This document shows positions 34,683-43,114 of a stretch of DNA of 64,000 nucleotides, piece by piece. Position numbers and translations under genes: made by a program. Below the pieces are notes generated by a model. The model searched no databases. It saw only the letters and a list, made by a program, of their open reading frames with translations, and was not told the DNA's origin. Where the stretch lies: positions 372,001 to 436,000 of the forward strand of contig NZ_BMHM01000001.1 in assembly GCF_014640815.1 (NCBI RefSeq), given 5' to 3'. Positions within the stretch are counted from its first letter, which is position 1; the number at the start of each line of letters is the position of its first letter. This stretch comes from Vreelandella lutescens. GTDB taxonomy: Bacteria > Pseudomonadota > Gammaproteobacteria > Pseudomonadales > Halomonadaceae.

Positions 34683-34796
34683 TTAGCAGTAGAAGTTGGC
34701 GAGTGCGTCATTGGCGGCGCGCTGCCACTGCGCCTGACATCGCCAAAACGCGAGCACTTCTTCGTTACGCGCCGGGATTGCAGTCATGATTGTCAT
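34683..34796 (-). CDS. 37-residue microprotein B (paralogue of microprotein A)
   Basis: MTIMTAIPARNEEVLAFWRC..., ending ALANFYC. A perfect AGGAGG lies 8 bases upstream and a strong terminator follows. Twelve of 23 aligned C-terminal residues are identical to microprotein A (V, W, A-Q, Q-R-A-A, D-A-L-A). Two Cys residues are specific to this copy. A GATAAT -10 lies about 25 bases before the start, and a dyad (34841-34859) covers its -35 region, implying regulation. Function unknown; no membrane segment. Confidence 0.65.
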   Translation of the reverse strand: MTIMTAIPARNEEVLAFWRCQAQWQRAANDALANFYC

Positions 34797-34840
34797 CACG
34801 TGATCCTCCTGTGGGACAACATTATCAGTGTAGTCCCTTT

Positions 34841-34859
34841 TATGCTGCTATGCAGCATA
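34841..34859. promoter_or_regulatory. Dyad TATGCTGC-TAT-GCAGCATA, candidate operator
   Basis: 8-bp perfect arms with a 3-base centre, between microprotein B (leftward) and poxB (rightward). The arms are identical to those of the 16-bp palindrome at 19707-19722. It overlaps the expected -35 region of microprotein B. Confidence 0.45.
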
Positions 34860-34953
34860 ATGCTGAGAATAGCCAGTACCCCCAGCAAAACTGCTCGTCA
34901 GCAGCTAGGCTTGAAAGGCTGATCTGTTAATTTTTCTGCGAAAGGAGTCGCAT

Positions 34954-36666
34954 ATGAGCGCAAACGTGGCTGAAATCATCGTCGATACACTGCAAAACGC
35001 TGGTGCCAAACGCTGTTATGGAGTGGTAGGCGATACGCTAAATCACTTCACGGATGCTTTACGGCAAAGCGATATCAAGTGGGTGGGCGTTCGTCATGAA
35101 GAAGTCGGTGGTTTTGCCGCCGGTGGCGAGGCGTATATGACTCAGGAGCTGGCGCTCTGCGCGGGTTCCTGTGGCCCCGGTAGCCTGCATTTTGTTAACG
35201 GGCTGTTTGATGCCCATCGTAATGGCGCACCCGTAGTGCTGATAGCCTCACAAATCGCCCTAGGCGACATCGGCAGCCAGTTCCCCCAGGAAGTCGACCA
35301 AAGCGCCATCTTCAAACAGTACAGCGTGTTTTGTGAAACCATTGCTTCCGCTGAGCAGGCGCGCCGCATGACCGCTTTAGCCGCTCAGACCGCGCTCGCC
35401 AAGCGAGGCGTCGCGGTGCTGATCGTACCAGGCGATGTAATGACCCAAACGCCAGATAATCAGTTGGGCTATCGCACCCATCAGTTTAGCTACTCGCTAC
35501 GTCCAACGGCACAGGCGCTGGTGCCCGCTGTAGAGCAGCTTAATAAAGGCGGCAAGATCACCATCTTTGCTGGCGCTGGCTGCGAAGACGCTCGCGATCA
35601 GGTCATCGCGTTAGCGGAAAAGCTGCAGGCCCCGATTGCCTGGACCTCGCGCGCGAAAGATTTCATGGAGCATGACAACCCCTATCAAGTCGGTATGACG
35701 GGCGTTTATGGCTTGGAAGGGGGCTACCATGCGGTTTCCGAGTGCGACACCCTCCTGCTGCTTGGCTGCAATTTCGCGTTTAGCCAGTTCTACCCCGAAC
35801 GTGCGGCGATCATTCAGGTGGACCAAGACCCCGCGCAAATTGGCAAGCGTTACCCTGTGGACGTAGGAATTGTGGGCAGTACGCGGGATACCTGCGAGGC
35901 GCTCGCTCAAGTTGTACAGGAAAATCCGCGCAGCCACTGGCTAGAGAAGTGCCGCAAACGCTACGCCAAGTCCTGGGAAAAATCGGCTCATCAAAGCCGG
36001 GATAGTCAGGTGATTCACCCACAAGAGCTGACGCTGGCCATTGACCGCCACGCGGCGGAGAACGCTCTGTTTACCGCTGATACTGGCAGCGTCAATGTAT
36101 GGATGCTGCGCCATATTCAGGCCTCACAGCAGCGACGCACTCTGTCGAGCTTGCAGCACGGCACGATGGCCAATGCCTACCCCCAAGCGCTGGGTATTCA
36201 ATTGGCGTACCCTCACCGTCAGGTGATCGCCATGTGCGGGGATGGCGGGCTCACCATGCTAATGGGCGACTTATTAACCCTCGTGCAGCAGAGGATTCCG
36301 CTCAAAATGGTGGTGTATAACAACAGCTCCCTAAGCTTTGTGGAGTTAGAGCAAAAAGTAGAAGGATTGCTGGATGCCTACACCGAGCTTGAGAACCCCA
36401 ACTTTGGCGAGGTGGCTACCGCCATGGGGCTTTGGGGGCGCAGGGTGGAAGATGAGGCAGAGTTGGATGTGGCGATTAGCCAATGGCTTGCCCAGCCGGG
36501 GCCTGCCTTATTAGATGTGGTGGTGAACCCGATGGAGCTGGTGATGCCGCCAAAGGTGGAAGCCGGGCAGGTTGCTTCAACCGCTCTCTATTCAGCGAAA
36601 GCCGTGCTCAGTGGACGCATGGATGAAGTTGTTCATCTAGTCAAAAGCAACTTCTTAAAACGCTAG
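34954..36666 (+). CDS. poxB: Pyruvate dehydrogenase (quinone), PoxB
   Basis: 570-residue ThDP- and FAD-dependent enzyme that oxidatively decarboxylates pyruvate to acetate and CO2 and reduces ubiquinone at the inner membrane. The N-terminal pyrimidine-binding domain has the catalytic Glu in RHEEVGGFAAGGEA; the central FAD domain follows; the C-terminal diphosphate domain has MCGDGGLTMLMGDLLTLVQQ...VVYNN. The C-terminal tail VVHLVKSNFLKR is the membrane-binding peptide region. E. coli PoxB has 572 residues. Strong ribosome binding site AAAGGAG. The gene is divergent from microprotein B. Confidence 0.93.
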   Translation: MSANVAEIIVDTLQNAGAKRCYGVVGDTLNHFTDALRQSDIKWVGVRHEEVGGFAAGGEAYMTQELALCAGSCGPGSLHFVNGLFDAHRNGAPVVLIASQIALGDIGSQFPQEVDQSAIFKQYSVFCETIASAEQARRMTALAAQTALAKRGVAVLIVPGDVMTQTPDNQLGYRTHQFSYSLRPTAQALVPAVEQLNKGGKITIFAGAGCEDARDQVIALAEKLQAPIAWTSRAKDFMEHDNPYQVGMTGVYGLEGGYHAVSECDTLLLLGCNFAFSQFYPERAAIIQVDQDPAQIGKRYPVDVGIVGSTRDTCEALAQVVQENPRSHWLEKCRKRYAKSWEKSAHQSRDSQVIHPQELTLAIDRHAAENALFTADTGSVNVWMLRHIQASQQRRTLSSLQHGTMANAYPQALGIQLAYPHRQVIAMCGDGGLTMLMGDLLTLVQQRIPLKMVVYNNSSLSFVELEQKVEGLLDAYTELENPNFGEVATAMGLWGRRVEDEAELDVAISQWLAQPGPALLDVVVNPMELVMPPKVEAGQVASTALYSAKAVLSGRMDEVVHLVKSNFLKR

Positions 36667-36728
36667 CGGCGTGCTGCATGCTATGTTGGCGGTAGCGCAT
36701 CACACACCAATAACATAAGAGCCATGCG

Positions 36729-37532
36729 ATGACGTTAACGCCTGCTATTCATTACTACGACCGCTGGGTGAGCACGCCTAGCGGCCGCCTATTTACCCGT
36801 ACGTGGCAGCCGCCCAACCTACGTTCGGAAGTGCCCATTGTGCTGTTTCACGACTCTTTGGGCTGCGTGGACCTCTGGCGCAGTTTTCCTGCGGCGCTAA
36901 GCACTGCCGCCAGGCAGCCAGTGATTGCTTATGACCGGCTCGGTTTTGGCCGCTCTGATGCGTGCTCAACGCCTTTGCCGCTTAGCTTTATCGGCGATGA
37001 ACCCACAAAAAATTTTGCAGCCATCTGCGATGCCTTGGAGATGACTCGCTTTATTGCTCTAGGCCACAGCGTGGGCGGTTGTATGGCGGTTCACTGCGCT
37101 GGGCATTATTCACTGCAGTGCCAGGGCTTGATTACCATCGCCGCCCAAGCGTTTAACGAAAACCGCACGCGGCAAGGGATTGAGGAGGCAAACGTTGCCT
37201 TTCAGGCACCAGAACAGTTCGCCAAACTGGCCAAGTACCACGGCGACAAAGCCCGCTGGGTACTCAACGCCTGGACAGACACCTGGCTAAGCCCTGCGTT
37301 TGCAGAGTGGTCACTCACCCCGGCGCTTGAACAGGTACAGTGCCCGACACTCGTGCTGCATGGCGAGAAAGACGAGTATGGGTCTCATCGTCAGCCTGAG
37401 CGCATTGCCCGCTATACCCAAGGCCCTGCCCACTGCGAAATGTTGCCCGGCATTGGGCATATTCCTCACCGGGAGGCCGAAGCCGTGGTGGTCGAGTTCG
37501 TCCGCCAGTTTATCGCTCGCCTTGCCTATTAA
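36729..37532 (+). CDS. Alpha/beta-fold hydrolase
   Basis: 267-residue cytoplasmic alpha/beta hydrolase. Nucleophile elbow GHSVGG (Ser114), oxyanion element FHDSLGCVDLW near residue 41 (HD instead of the usual HG), an acid in LHGEKDEYG, and the catalytic His in GIGHIPHREAE. The YDRLGFGRSD motif is typical of esterases, haloperoxidase-like and C-C hydrolases. Substrate unknown. It follows poxB by 60 bases in the same direction and precedes a phosphoesterase gene, so the three may form one transcription unit. Confidence 0.85.
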   Translation: MTLTPAIHYYDRWVSTPSGRLFTRTWQPPNLRSEVPIVLFHDSLGCVDLWRSFPAALSTAARQPVIAYDRLGFGRSDACSTPLPLSFIGDEPTKNFAAICDALEMTRFIALGHSVGGCMAVHCAGHYSLQCQGLITIAAQAFNENRTRQGIEEANVAFQAPEQFAKLAKYHGDKARWVLNAWTDTWLSPAFAEWSLTPALEQVQCPTLVLHGEKDEYGSHRQPERIARYTQGPAHCEMLPGIGHIPHREAEAVVVEFVRQFIARLAY

Positions 37533-37561
37533 CTGCCATTCAGCACCACGTGAGACCTTCT

Positions 37562-38329
37562 ATGCGCTTAAGAGTCTTATCTGATCTTCATCTAGAGCAC
37601 TTTGATGGCCACCGCGAACTCCCATCGGTAGACGCGGATGTGGTGATCTTAGCGGGGGATATTCATCGCAGGGCAGAAGGGCTGGCCTGGGCACGGCAGC
37701 AGTTTCCCGAACTGCCGATTCTCTACGTGCCGGGTAACCATGAGTTCTACGGCACTTGCATGCCGCTGCTGCGCCAAGAGCTAGCGCTTGAGGCCGAACG
37801 CTATGAGATTGAACTGCTGGATAATCGCAGTATAACCATCGGTGGAGTCCGCTTTTTCGGCACGACGCTCTGGACAGATTTTGCGCTCTATGCGGATGAC
37901 CCCACCCGTAACCCTGCCGATACTGAGGCGAAAGCGCTGCGCTACATGCCCGATTTTCGCATCATTACTACCTCGCCCGGCCAAGCATTCACGCCTCAAG
38001 CCAGCCAAGACATGCACCGTGAGGCGCTGGAATGGCTCAACAGTGAGCTTCACCAGCCTTTCGATGGCCCCCGCGTCGTGGTGAGCCATCATGCGCCCTT
38101 ACATCGCTGCATTCCCGAGCAGTATTTAGGCGATGCGCTCTCTCCCGCTTTTGCGTCCCACCTCCCGCAGCTGATGGGAAAGATGGATCTGTGGATTCAC
38201 GGCCATGTTCACGAGCCGGTGGACATACGACACAGCGGCACGCGCGTTATCGCCAATCCTGGCGGTTATCCGGATGAGTTTGAGCCGCCGCTGTTTCGGC
38301 CTAATTGGGTGGTGACGGTGGGCGAATAA
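37562..38329 (+). CDS. Metallophosphoesterase
   Basis: 255-residue calcineurin-like phosphoesterase with all dinuclear-metal motifs: SDLHLEHFD, LAGDIHR, PGNHEFYG, VVSHHAPLH and IHGHVHEP. Substrate is not predictable; relatives act on cyclic nucleotides, phosphodiesters or protein phosphates. The ATG at 37562 is the likely start (after a 29-base gap from the hydrolase stop); a GTG four codons earlier is possible. Followed by a terminator hairpin. Confidence 0.88.
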   Translation: MRLRVLSDLHLEHFDGHRELPSVDADVVILAGDIHRRAEGLAWARQQFPELPILYVPGNHEFYGTCMPLLRQELALEAERYEIELLDNRSITIGGVRFFGTTLWTDFALYADDPTRNPADTEAKALRYMPDFRIITTSPGQAFTPQASQDMHREALEWLNSELHQPFDGPRVVVSHHAPLHRCIPEQYLGDALSPAFASHLPQLMGKMDLWIHGHVHEPVDIRHSGTRVIANPGGYPDEFEPPLFRPNWVVTVGE

Positions 38330-38415
38330 AGGCTGTGTGATGTAAGGCAGGGAGTGAGATGCGGAAAGCGCTTTGGGATAGTGGCCTGTGCCCTGACGTC
38401 ACGTCTATTGGGAAT

Positions 38416-38441
38416 GAGCGGCTAATGTCGATTAGCCGCTC
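38416..38441. terminator. Bidirectional hairpin terminator
   Basis: Perfect 11-bp stem GAGCGGCTAAT / ATTAGCCGCTC with loop GTCG, followed by TTT, between the convergent phosphoesterase and CDF genes. Confidence 0.75.
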
Positions 38442-38457
38442 TTTACGTATCAGAAAG

Positions 38458-39396
38458 TCAACCAGAGGATTTCTCTACCAGCAGCCCACAAGAGGGCGCT
38501 GCCCAGCGGTTGTCAGCGGTGAACACCACGTCGCATACCACGGGCGAGTAGTAGCGGCGCACTTCTTCATCGATGCGCTGGCGCAGCGCGTCTTGGTTCG
38601 CCAGGGTCGCGTTGGGGAGGTCTTTGGGGAGTACCACGTGGACGATGACGTAGAGCAGGCGGCCGGGGCGCACCATACGCACGCGCACCTCCAGGGTGTC
38701 GATATCGGCAAGGCCTCGGGCGACGGCTTGGCGCACCGGCTGGGCGACGGTTTCTTCCGGGGTTTTGTTAAGCAGCTCTCTTAATGCTTGCGACGCCATG
38801 CGCACAGGCACGCCCAGGCAGAGCACCACCACTGCAATCACCAACACGGAGTCCACGTAGGGCAAAACGGACTGCCAGCCGAGGCGTTCAAACAGCATAA
38901 CTAAGCAAAACGCCGCTAACACTGCGCCTGAGATCACACTATTGACCAGCCAGTTTAGTTTATCAGCGGCCACTAAGGGGCTACTGACATGGCGCTGGCT
39001 GCGATGCATGACCCAGGCGGTAAGCGAGCAGGCGGCAGTGGCAAACAGTGCATAAATCACCGCTAGCCCTGCTGAAATTTCTCGCCCACCGGTAAGCAAA
39101 GCGGCCACGGCATCCACCAGTGCGAAGATCGATACCCCCAAAATCAGTAAACCTTTGCATAAATTAACCAGCGACTCGAAATAGCTGTAGCCAAAGGGAT
39201 ACGACTCGCTGTCCGGGCGGCTGGCCAGCTTGCTGACCTTGATGGTCACCAGCGCTACGCTAAAGTAGATAAGATTAAACAAGCCATCCAATAGGATGGC
39301 TTGGGAGTTCGAGGCCAGCGTGGCCACGATACCGGCACAGCCAATCAGCAACGCCATCAAGGCGGAAAAGGCTAAGGTACTGGATTCTGTCTTCAC
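38458..39396 (-). CDS. CDF-family protein lacking canonical metal ligands
   Basis: 312-residue membrane protein with six helices and a C-terminal cytoplasmic ferredoxin-like domain (about residues 215-300), as in cation diffusion facilitators. By alignment to remembered E. coli YiiP, the transport site D-x3-D / H-x3-D is D37-x3-N41 / N148-x3-N152 here, so three of four ligands are Asn. The second site HSFGH is YPFGY (Y66, Y70). The fold is clear but Zn2+/Cd2+ transport by the usual route looks impossible; the substrate may differ or the protein may be non-transporting. Convergent with the phosphoesterase, divergent from the GNAT gene. Confidence 0.8.
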   Translation of the reverse strand: MKTESSTLAFSALMALLIGCAGIVATLASNSQAILLDGLFNLIYFSVALVTIKVSKLASRPDSESYPFGYSYFESLVNLCKGLLILGVSIFALVDAVAALLTGGREISAGLAVIYALFATAACSLTAWVMHRSQRHVSSPLVAADKLNWLVNSVISGAVLAAFCLVMLFERLGWQSVLPYVDSVLVIAVVVLCLGVPVRMASQALRELLNKTPEETVAQPVRQAVARGLADIDTLEVRVRMVRPGRLLYVIVHVVLPKDLPNATLANQDALRQRIDEEVRRYYSPVVCDVVFTADNRWAAPSCGLLVEKSSG

Positions 39397-39525
39397 GAAC
39401 GTATGGCTCCCATGCCTACTGAATCAAGAGGCTGGCAAGCATAGCAACATCGCGGTGGGCAATGTCAGTGATTTATGGCCCGTGCAGCGCTTATACCACG
39501 AAGGCACCCAAGGAGGGATGTGCAG

Positions 39526-40056
39526 ATGCGCCATGCTAACGATGTCACCTTTCATCTGCTGACGCCGGAGGATGTCTCCGAGCTGCTGCGCTTTGAAATC
39601 GCAGAGCGTGACTGGTTCGAGCAGCATATCGAGGCCAGACCCGAATGCTTTTATACGCCGCAAGGCGTGGCTAAACATATGATTGAGTGTTTGGCGCTCA
39701 ACGCTCAGCGCAAGATGAACCCACTTATTATTCGTGAGCGCGGCGTCATCATCGGGCGTGCAAACCTACGCAATATTCAGGGTGGTGACGCCAAGGCGGG
39801 TTACCGTATTGCTCAGAGTGCCTGCGGCCGAGGCATTGCTCAAATGGCACTCAAGCAATTAATGAATGAGGCTCGCTGTGTTTATGGGCTAACGCAGTTA
39901 GCAGCGGTGGTAGCGGTAGATAACGTGGCATCGCAGCGTGTGCTCGAAAAGGCGGGATTTCGCATTGTCAAACGCCTACCTCGTTACTCTACGGTCAACG
40001 GAGAGCTGAAAGATTGCAGGTTGATGGAGCAGGCAATAGGCGAATGCTGCCCCTAA
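39526..40056 (+). CDS. GNAT-family N-acetyltransferase (RimJ/RimL-like)
   Basis: 176-residue acetyltransferase. The acetyl-CoA loop is GYRIAQSACGRGIAQMALKQL, preceded by a strand with RANLRNIQGGDAKAGYRI and followed by AAVVAVDNVASQRVLEKAGF, the pattern of RimJ/RimL ribosomal-protein acetyltransferases and relatives. Start is fixed by AGGAGGG at 39511-39517; a longer frame from 39475 lacks a ribosome binding site. Substrate unknown; monocistronic with a downstream terminator. Confidence 0.88.
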   Translation: MRHANDVTFHLLTPEDVSELLRFEIAERDWFEQHIEARPECFYTPQGVAKHMIECLALNAQRKMNPLIIRERGVIIGRANLRNIQGGDAKAGYRIAQSACGRGIAQMALKQLMNEARCVYGLTQLAAVVAVDNVASQRVLEKAGFRIVKRLPRYSTVNGELKDCRLMEQAIGECCP

Positions 40057-40116
40057 CACTGGGAGCGTAAGCTAGGTTGTAGGGAGCGTTTTGTATTAGC
40101 GGGCTCTTTAGTAAAT

Positions 40117-40146
40117 GCGCCGCCTTATTGAGGCGGCGCGTATTTT
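40117..40146 (+). terminator. Rho-independent terminator after the GNAT gene
   Basis: 9-bp GC stem GCGCCGCCT / AGGCGGCGC with loop TATTG, followed by GTATTTTT. It also separates the convergent nirD stop by about 20 bases. Confidence 0.85.
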
Positions 40147-40166
40147 TAGCGGGCGGGCAAGTGCCG

Positions 40167-40544
40167 CTACTCACGTTCAACCCATACCTCATCCCCTTGA
40201 AAGCCTACGCGCCAAGTGCGTAGCTGCACGCTTTCGTCTTCAAGGCACTGACCATCTTCCAAGCGAAAGTGCTGCTTATAAATAGGCGAGGCAATCACTG
40301 GGCTGCCTTTAATATCCCCAACAATACCGCGGGCGATCACGTAGGCCTTAGAGAAGGGATCTTGATGATCTAAGGCGAACAGCTCGTTACCGTGGCCGGG
40401 CAGGTAGAACAGCGCGATTTGTACGGCACCCTGTGAGGTAGTTAGCCAAGCGGCGACGCCTGAAAAGGCCACCAGGTCTGCTTTGGTACACAGCGGCTGC
40501 CTAGTGTCGGTGCTGTCCGTTGGTTTTAATGCGGTGGCGGTCAT
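40167..40544 (-). CDS. nirD: Assimilatory nitrite reductase small subunit NirD
   Basis: 125-residue Rieske-fold subunit of NADH-dependent siroheme nitrite reductase. As in other NirD proteins the Rieske Cys/His ligands are missing; the fold is recognised by QIALFYLPGHGNELFALDHQDPFSKAYVIARGIVGDIKGSPVIASPIYKQHFRLEDGQCL. It lies 27 bases downstream of nirB with a strong GGAGGG site, and is the last gene of the leftward nitrite unit. Confidence 0.93.
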   Translation of the reverse strand: MTATALKPTDSTDTRQPLCTKADLVAFSGVAAWLTTSQGAVQIALFYLPGHGNELFALDHQDPFSKAYVIARGIVGDIKGSPVIASPIYKQHFRLEDGQCLEDESVQLRTWRVGFQGDEVWVERE

Positions 40545-40571
40545 GGTGACCCTCCAATGATGATGGCTAGA

Positions 40572-43112
40572 TTATGCAGGGCGAGGCTGGCCGCGCTCAG
40601 AGGTCATGATGATGGAGGGGTCGGGCCGTGCATCATTCACGAAACTTCTAAAGCGCTTGAGCTTTTCGGGGTCGCTGATGGCGTTGGCCCACTCGCACTG
40701 GTAGCTGTCCACCACGTGCTGCATTTGACGCTCCAGCTCATCACTGATCCCCAGGCTGTCTTCCAAAATCACCTCTTTGAGGTAGTCCAGGCCGCCTTCC
40801 AGGTTTTCCCGCCACACCGAGGTGCGCTGTAAACGGTCGGCGGTGCGTACGTAGAACATCAAAAAGCGGTCGATGGTGCGGTAGAGCTGCTCGTCATCTA
40901 AATCGGTGGCGAAGAGTTCCGCATGGCGGGGGCGCATGCCGCCGTTGCCGCATACGTAGAGGTTCCAGCCGTTTTCAGTGGCGATAATGCCGATGTCTTT
41001 ACTCTGGGCTTCGGCACACTCGCGGGTACAGCCGGAAACGCCAAACTTGATCTTGTGCGGTGCGCGCAGGCCCTTGTAGCGGTTCTCCAACTGAATCGCC
41101 ATGCCCACGCTGTCCTGTACGCCGTAGCGACACCATGTACTGCCCACACAGGATTTCACCGTGCGCAGCGACTTGCCGTAGGCGTGGCCGGTCTCAAAGC
41201 CAGCGTCAATCAGTTCGCCCCAAATGGCTGGCAGGTCTTCCAGCCGTGCGCCGAACAGGTCAATCCGCTGGCCGCCGGTAATCTTGGTGTAGAGCTGGTA
41301 CTTCTGGGCCACTTGCCCTAGCACCACCAGCTTTTCAGGGGTAATTTCACCGCCCGCAATGCGTGGCACTACTGAGTAGGTGCCGTTTTTCTGCATATTG
41401 GCCATGAAGGTGTCGTTGGTGTCCTGCAGCGGCACGTGGGCGGCATCGGTGATCGGTTCGTTGAAGCAGGAGGCGAGAATCGAGGCCACCGCCGGTTTGC
41501 AGATATCGCAGCCGAGGCGATGCGTCTCGGCATTGCCGTGCTTCTCCATTAGCTTGCTGAATGTCTTGATGCCTTCGACACGCACGATGTCGTAAAGCCC
41601 TTGGCGGGTATGGGCGAAGTGCTCGCAGATCGATTTATCCACTTCGACGCCGCGGGCCTCTAATTCGTGATCCACTACGCTTTTGAGCAGCGCCGCGCAG
41701 CCGCCGCAGCCGGTGCTGGCTTTGGTCGCGCCTTTAACGCTGCCAAGGTCAGCCGCGCCCGCGTCGATGGCGCTGCAGATGCTGCCTTTCGTCACGTTGT
41801 GGCAGGAGCAGATCATCGCTGTTTCCGGCAGGGAATCCGGCCCCAGCGCCGGGGCGGCACCGCTTTGTTGCGGCAAAATGAGCGATGCGGGCTCCTTAGG
41901 CAGCTCAATCCCGTTGGCGTAGTACTGCAACAGCGTGTCATACACGCTGTTATCGCCCACCAGCATGGCCCCCAGCAGCTTCTTACCGTCGCTGGTCACC
42001 ACCAGTTTGCGGTAAACCTGGGTGAGCGGGTCGAGGTAGCGGAACATGCGAGCGCCAGGGTTTTGGTTGCCGTGGGCATCGCCAATGGAGCCGACATCCA
42101 CGCCCAGCAGTTTTAGCTTGGTGCTCATATCGGCACCGCTAAAACAGGTATCGCCCCCCGTCAGCGTGGCGACGGCCGTTTTGGCCATTTGGTAGCCAGG
42201 CGCCACGAGGCCAAAGATACTCCGATTCCACAGCGCTACTTCGCCGATGGCGAGGATATTCGGGTCGTTGGTGCGGCACTGGTCATCGATCACCACGCCG
42301 CCGCGCTCGCCAATGGTCAAGCCGCACGCCCGGGCGAGCGTATCCTGGGGGCGAATACCGGCGGAAAAGACAATCAGGTCGGTTTCCAGCACTTTGTCGT
42401 CTTGGAAGACCATCCGCAGGCGGCTGGTGTCGCCGGGTTCGATACGCTGGGTAGCCCGTTCGGTGAGTACCTGAACGCCAAGGGCCTCGATTTTCTCTTT
42501 CAGCAGCTCGCCGCCTTCGCTATCTACCTGCATGGGCATCAGGCGCGGGGCGAACTCCACCACGGCGGTGTCCAAGTTCAGCCCGCGCAGCGCGTTGGCA
42601 GCTTCCAAACCGAGCAAGCCGCCACCGACCACCACGCCGTTGGTGGCGTTTTTGGCGGCTGCCTGAATGGCGTCCAGGTCATCCAGGGTGCGGTAGACCA
42701 AGCAGCCTTCGCTGTCGTTGCCGGGGATGGGCGGCACAAAGGGGAAAGAGCCGGTGGCTAGCACCAGTTGGTCATAGGCGTAGTGGCCCTGTTCGGTCAC
42801 CACCAGCTGCTGTTCGCGGTCAATCGCGGTGACCGCTTCGCCGCTGCGTAGTTGAATGCCGTGGGTGTGGTAGTAATCGCCATCGCACAGCGCCAGTGAC
42901 TCCGCATCGCGGCCGCTAAAGTATTCGGATAAGTGCACGCGGTCGTAGGCACGGTGGCGCTCCTCGCCAAAAATCGTCACCTCAAACCCTGCCAGCGCGC
43001 CGCTTTCCACAAGCTGCTCGGCAAAATGGTGGCCGACCATGCCGTTACCAACAATGATCAGCTTTTGCGTGTTGGAAGACGTGGTTGGAGTAGTCATTTT
43101 GTTATTCACCAT
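40572..43112 (-). CDS. nirB: Assimilatory nitrite reductase (NADH) large subunit NirB
   Basis: 846-residue cytoplasmic enzyme reducing nitrite to ammonium with NADH. Domain order: FAD/NAD(P)H reductase (IVGNGMVGHHFAEQL at the N terminus, GGGLLGLEAANAL for NAD), a BFD-type [2Fe-2S] domain (ICSCHNVTKG ... STGCGGC, about residues 420-480), the ferredoxin-like half domain, and the siroheme/[4Fe-4S] domain with CVGSTWCRYG and GVSGCTRECAEA supplying the four Cys. Length equals typical NirB (about 847). ATG at 43112 or 43097; the first is 2 bases from the preceding stop. Expression is expected to depend on the attenuator at 44491-44589. Confidence 0.95.
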   Translation of the reverse strand: MVNNKMTTPTTSSNTQKLIIVGNGMVGHHFAEQLVESGALAGFEVTIFGEERHRAYDRVHLSEYFSGRDAESLALCDGDYYHTHGIQLRSGEAVTAIDREQQLVVTEQGHYAYDQLVLATGSFPFVPPIPGNDSEGCLVYRTLDDLDAIQAAAKNATNGVVVGGGLLGLEAANALRGLNLDTAVVEFAPRLMPMQVDSEGGELLKEKIEALGVQVLTERATQRIEPGDTSRLRMVFQDDKVLETDLIVFSAGIRPQDTLARACGLTIGERGGVVIDDQCRTNDPNILAIGEVALWNRSIFGLVAPGYQMAKTAVATLTGGDTCFSGADMSTKLKLLGVDVGSIGDAHGNQNPGARMFRYLDPLTQVYRKLVVTSDGKKLLGAMLVGDNSVYDTLLQYYANGIELPKEPASLILPQQSGAAPALGPDSLPETAMICSCHNVTKGSICSAIDAGAADLGSVKGATKASTGCGGCAALLKSVVDHELEARGVEVDKSICEHFAHTRQGLYDIVRVEGIKTFSKLMEKHGNAETHRLGCDICKPAVASILASCFNEPITDAAHVPLQDTNDTFMANMQKNGTYSVVPRIAGGEITPEKLVVLGQVAQKYQLYTKITGGQRIDLFGARLEDLPAIWGELIDAGFETGHAYGKSLRTVKSCVGSTWCRYGVQDSVGMAIQLENRYKGLRAPHKIKFGVSGCTRECAEAQSKDIGIIATENGWNLYVCGNGGMRPRHAELFATDLDDEQLYRTIDRFLMFYVRTADRLQRTSVWRENLEGGLDYLKEVILEDSLGISDELERQMQHVVDSYQCEWANAISDPEKLKRFRSFVNDARPDPSIIMTSERGQPRPA

Positions 43113-43114
43113 AG

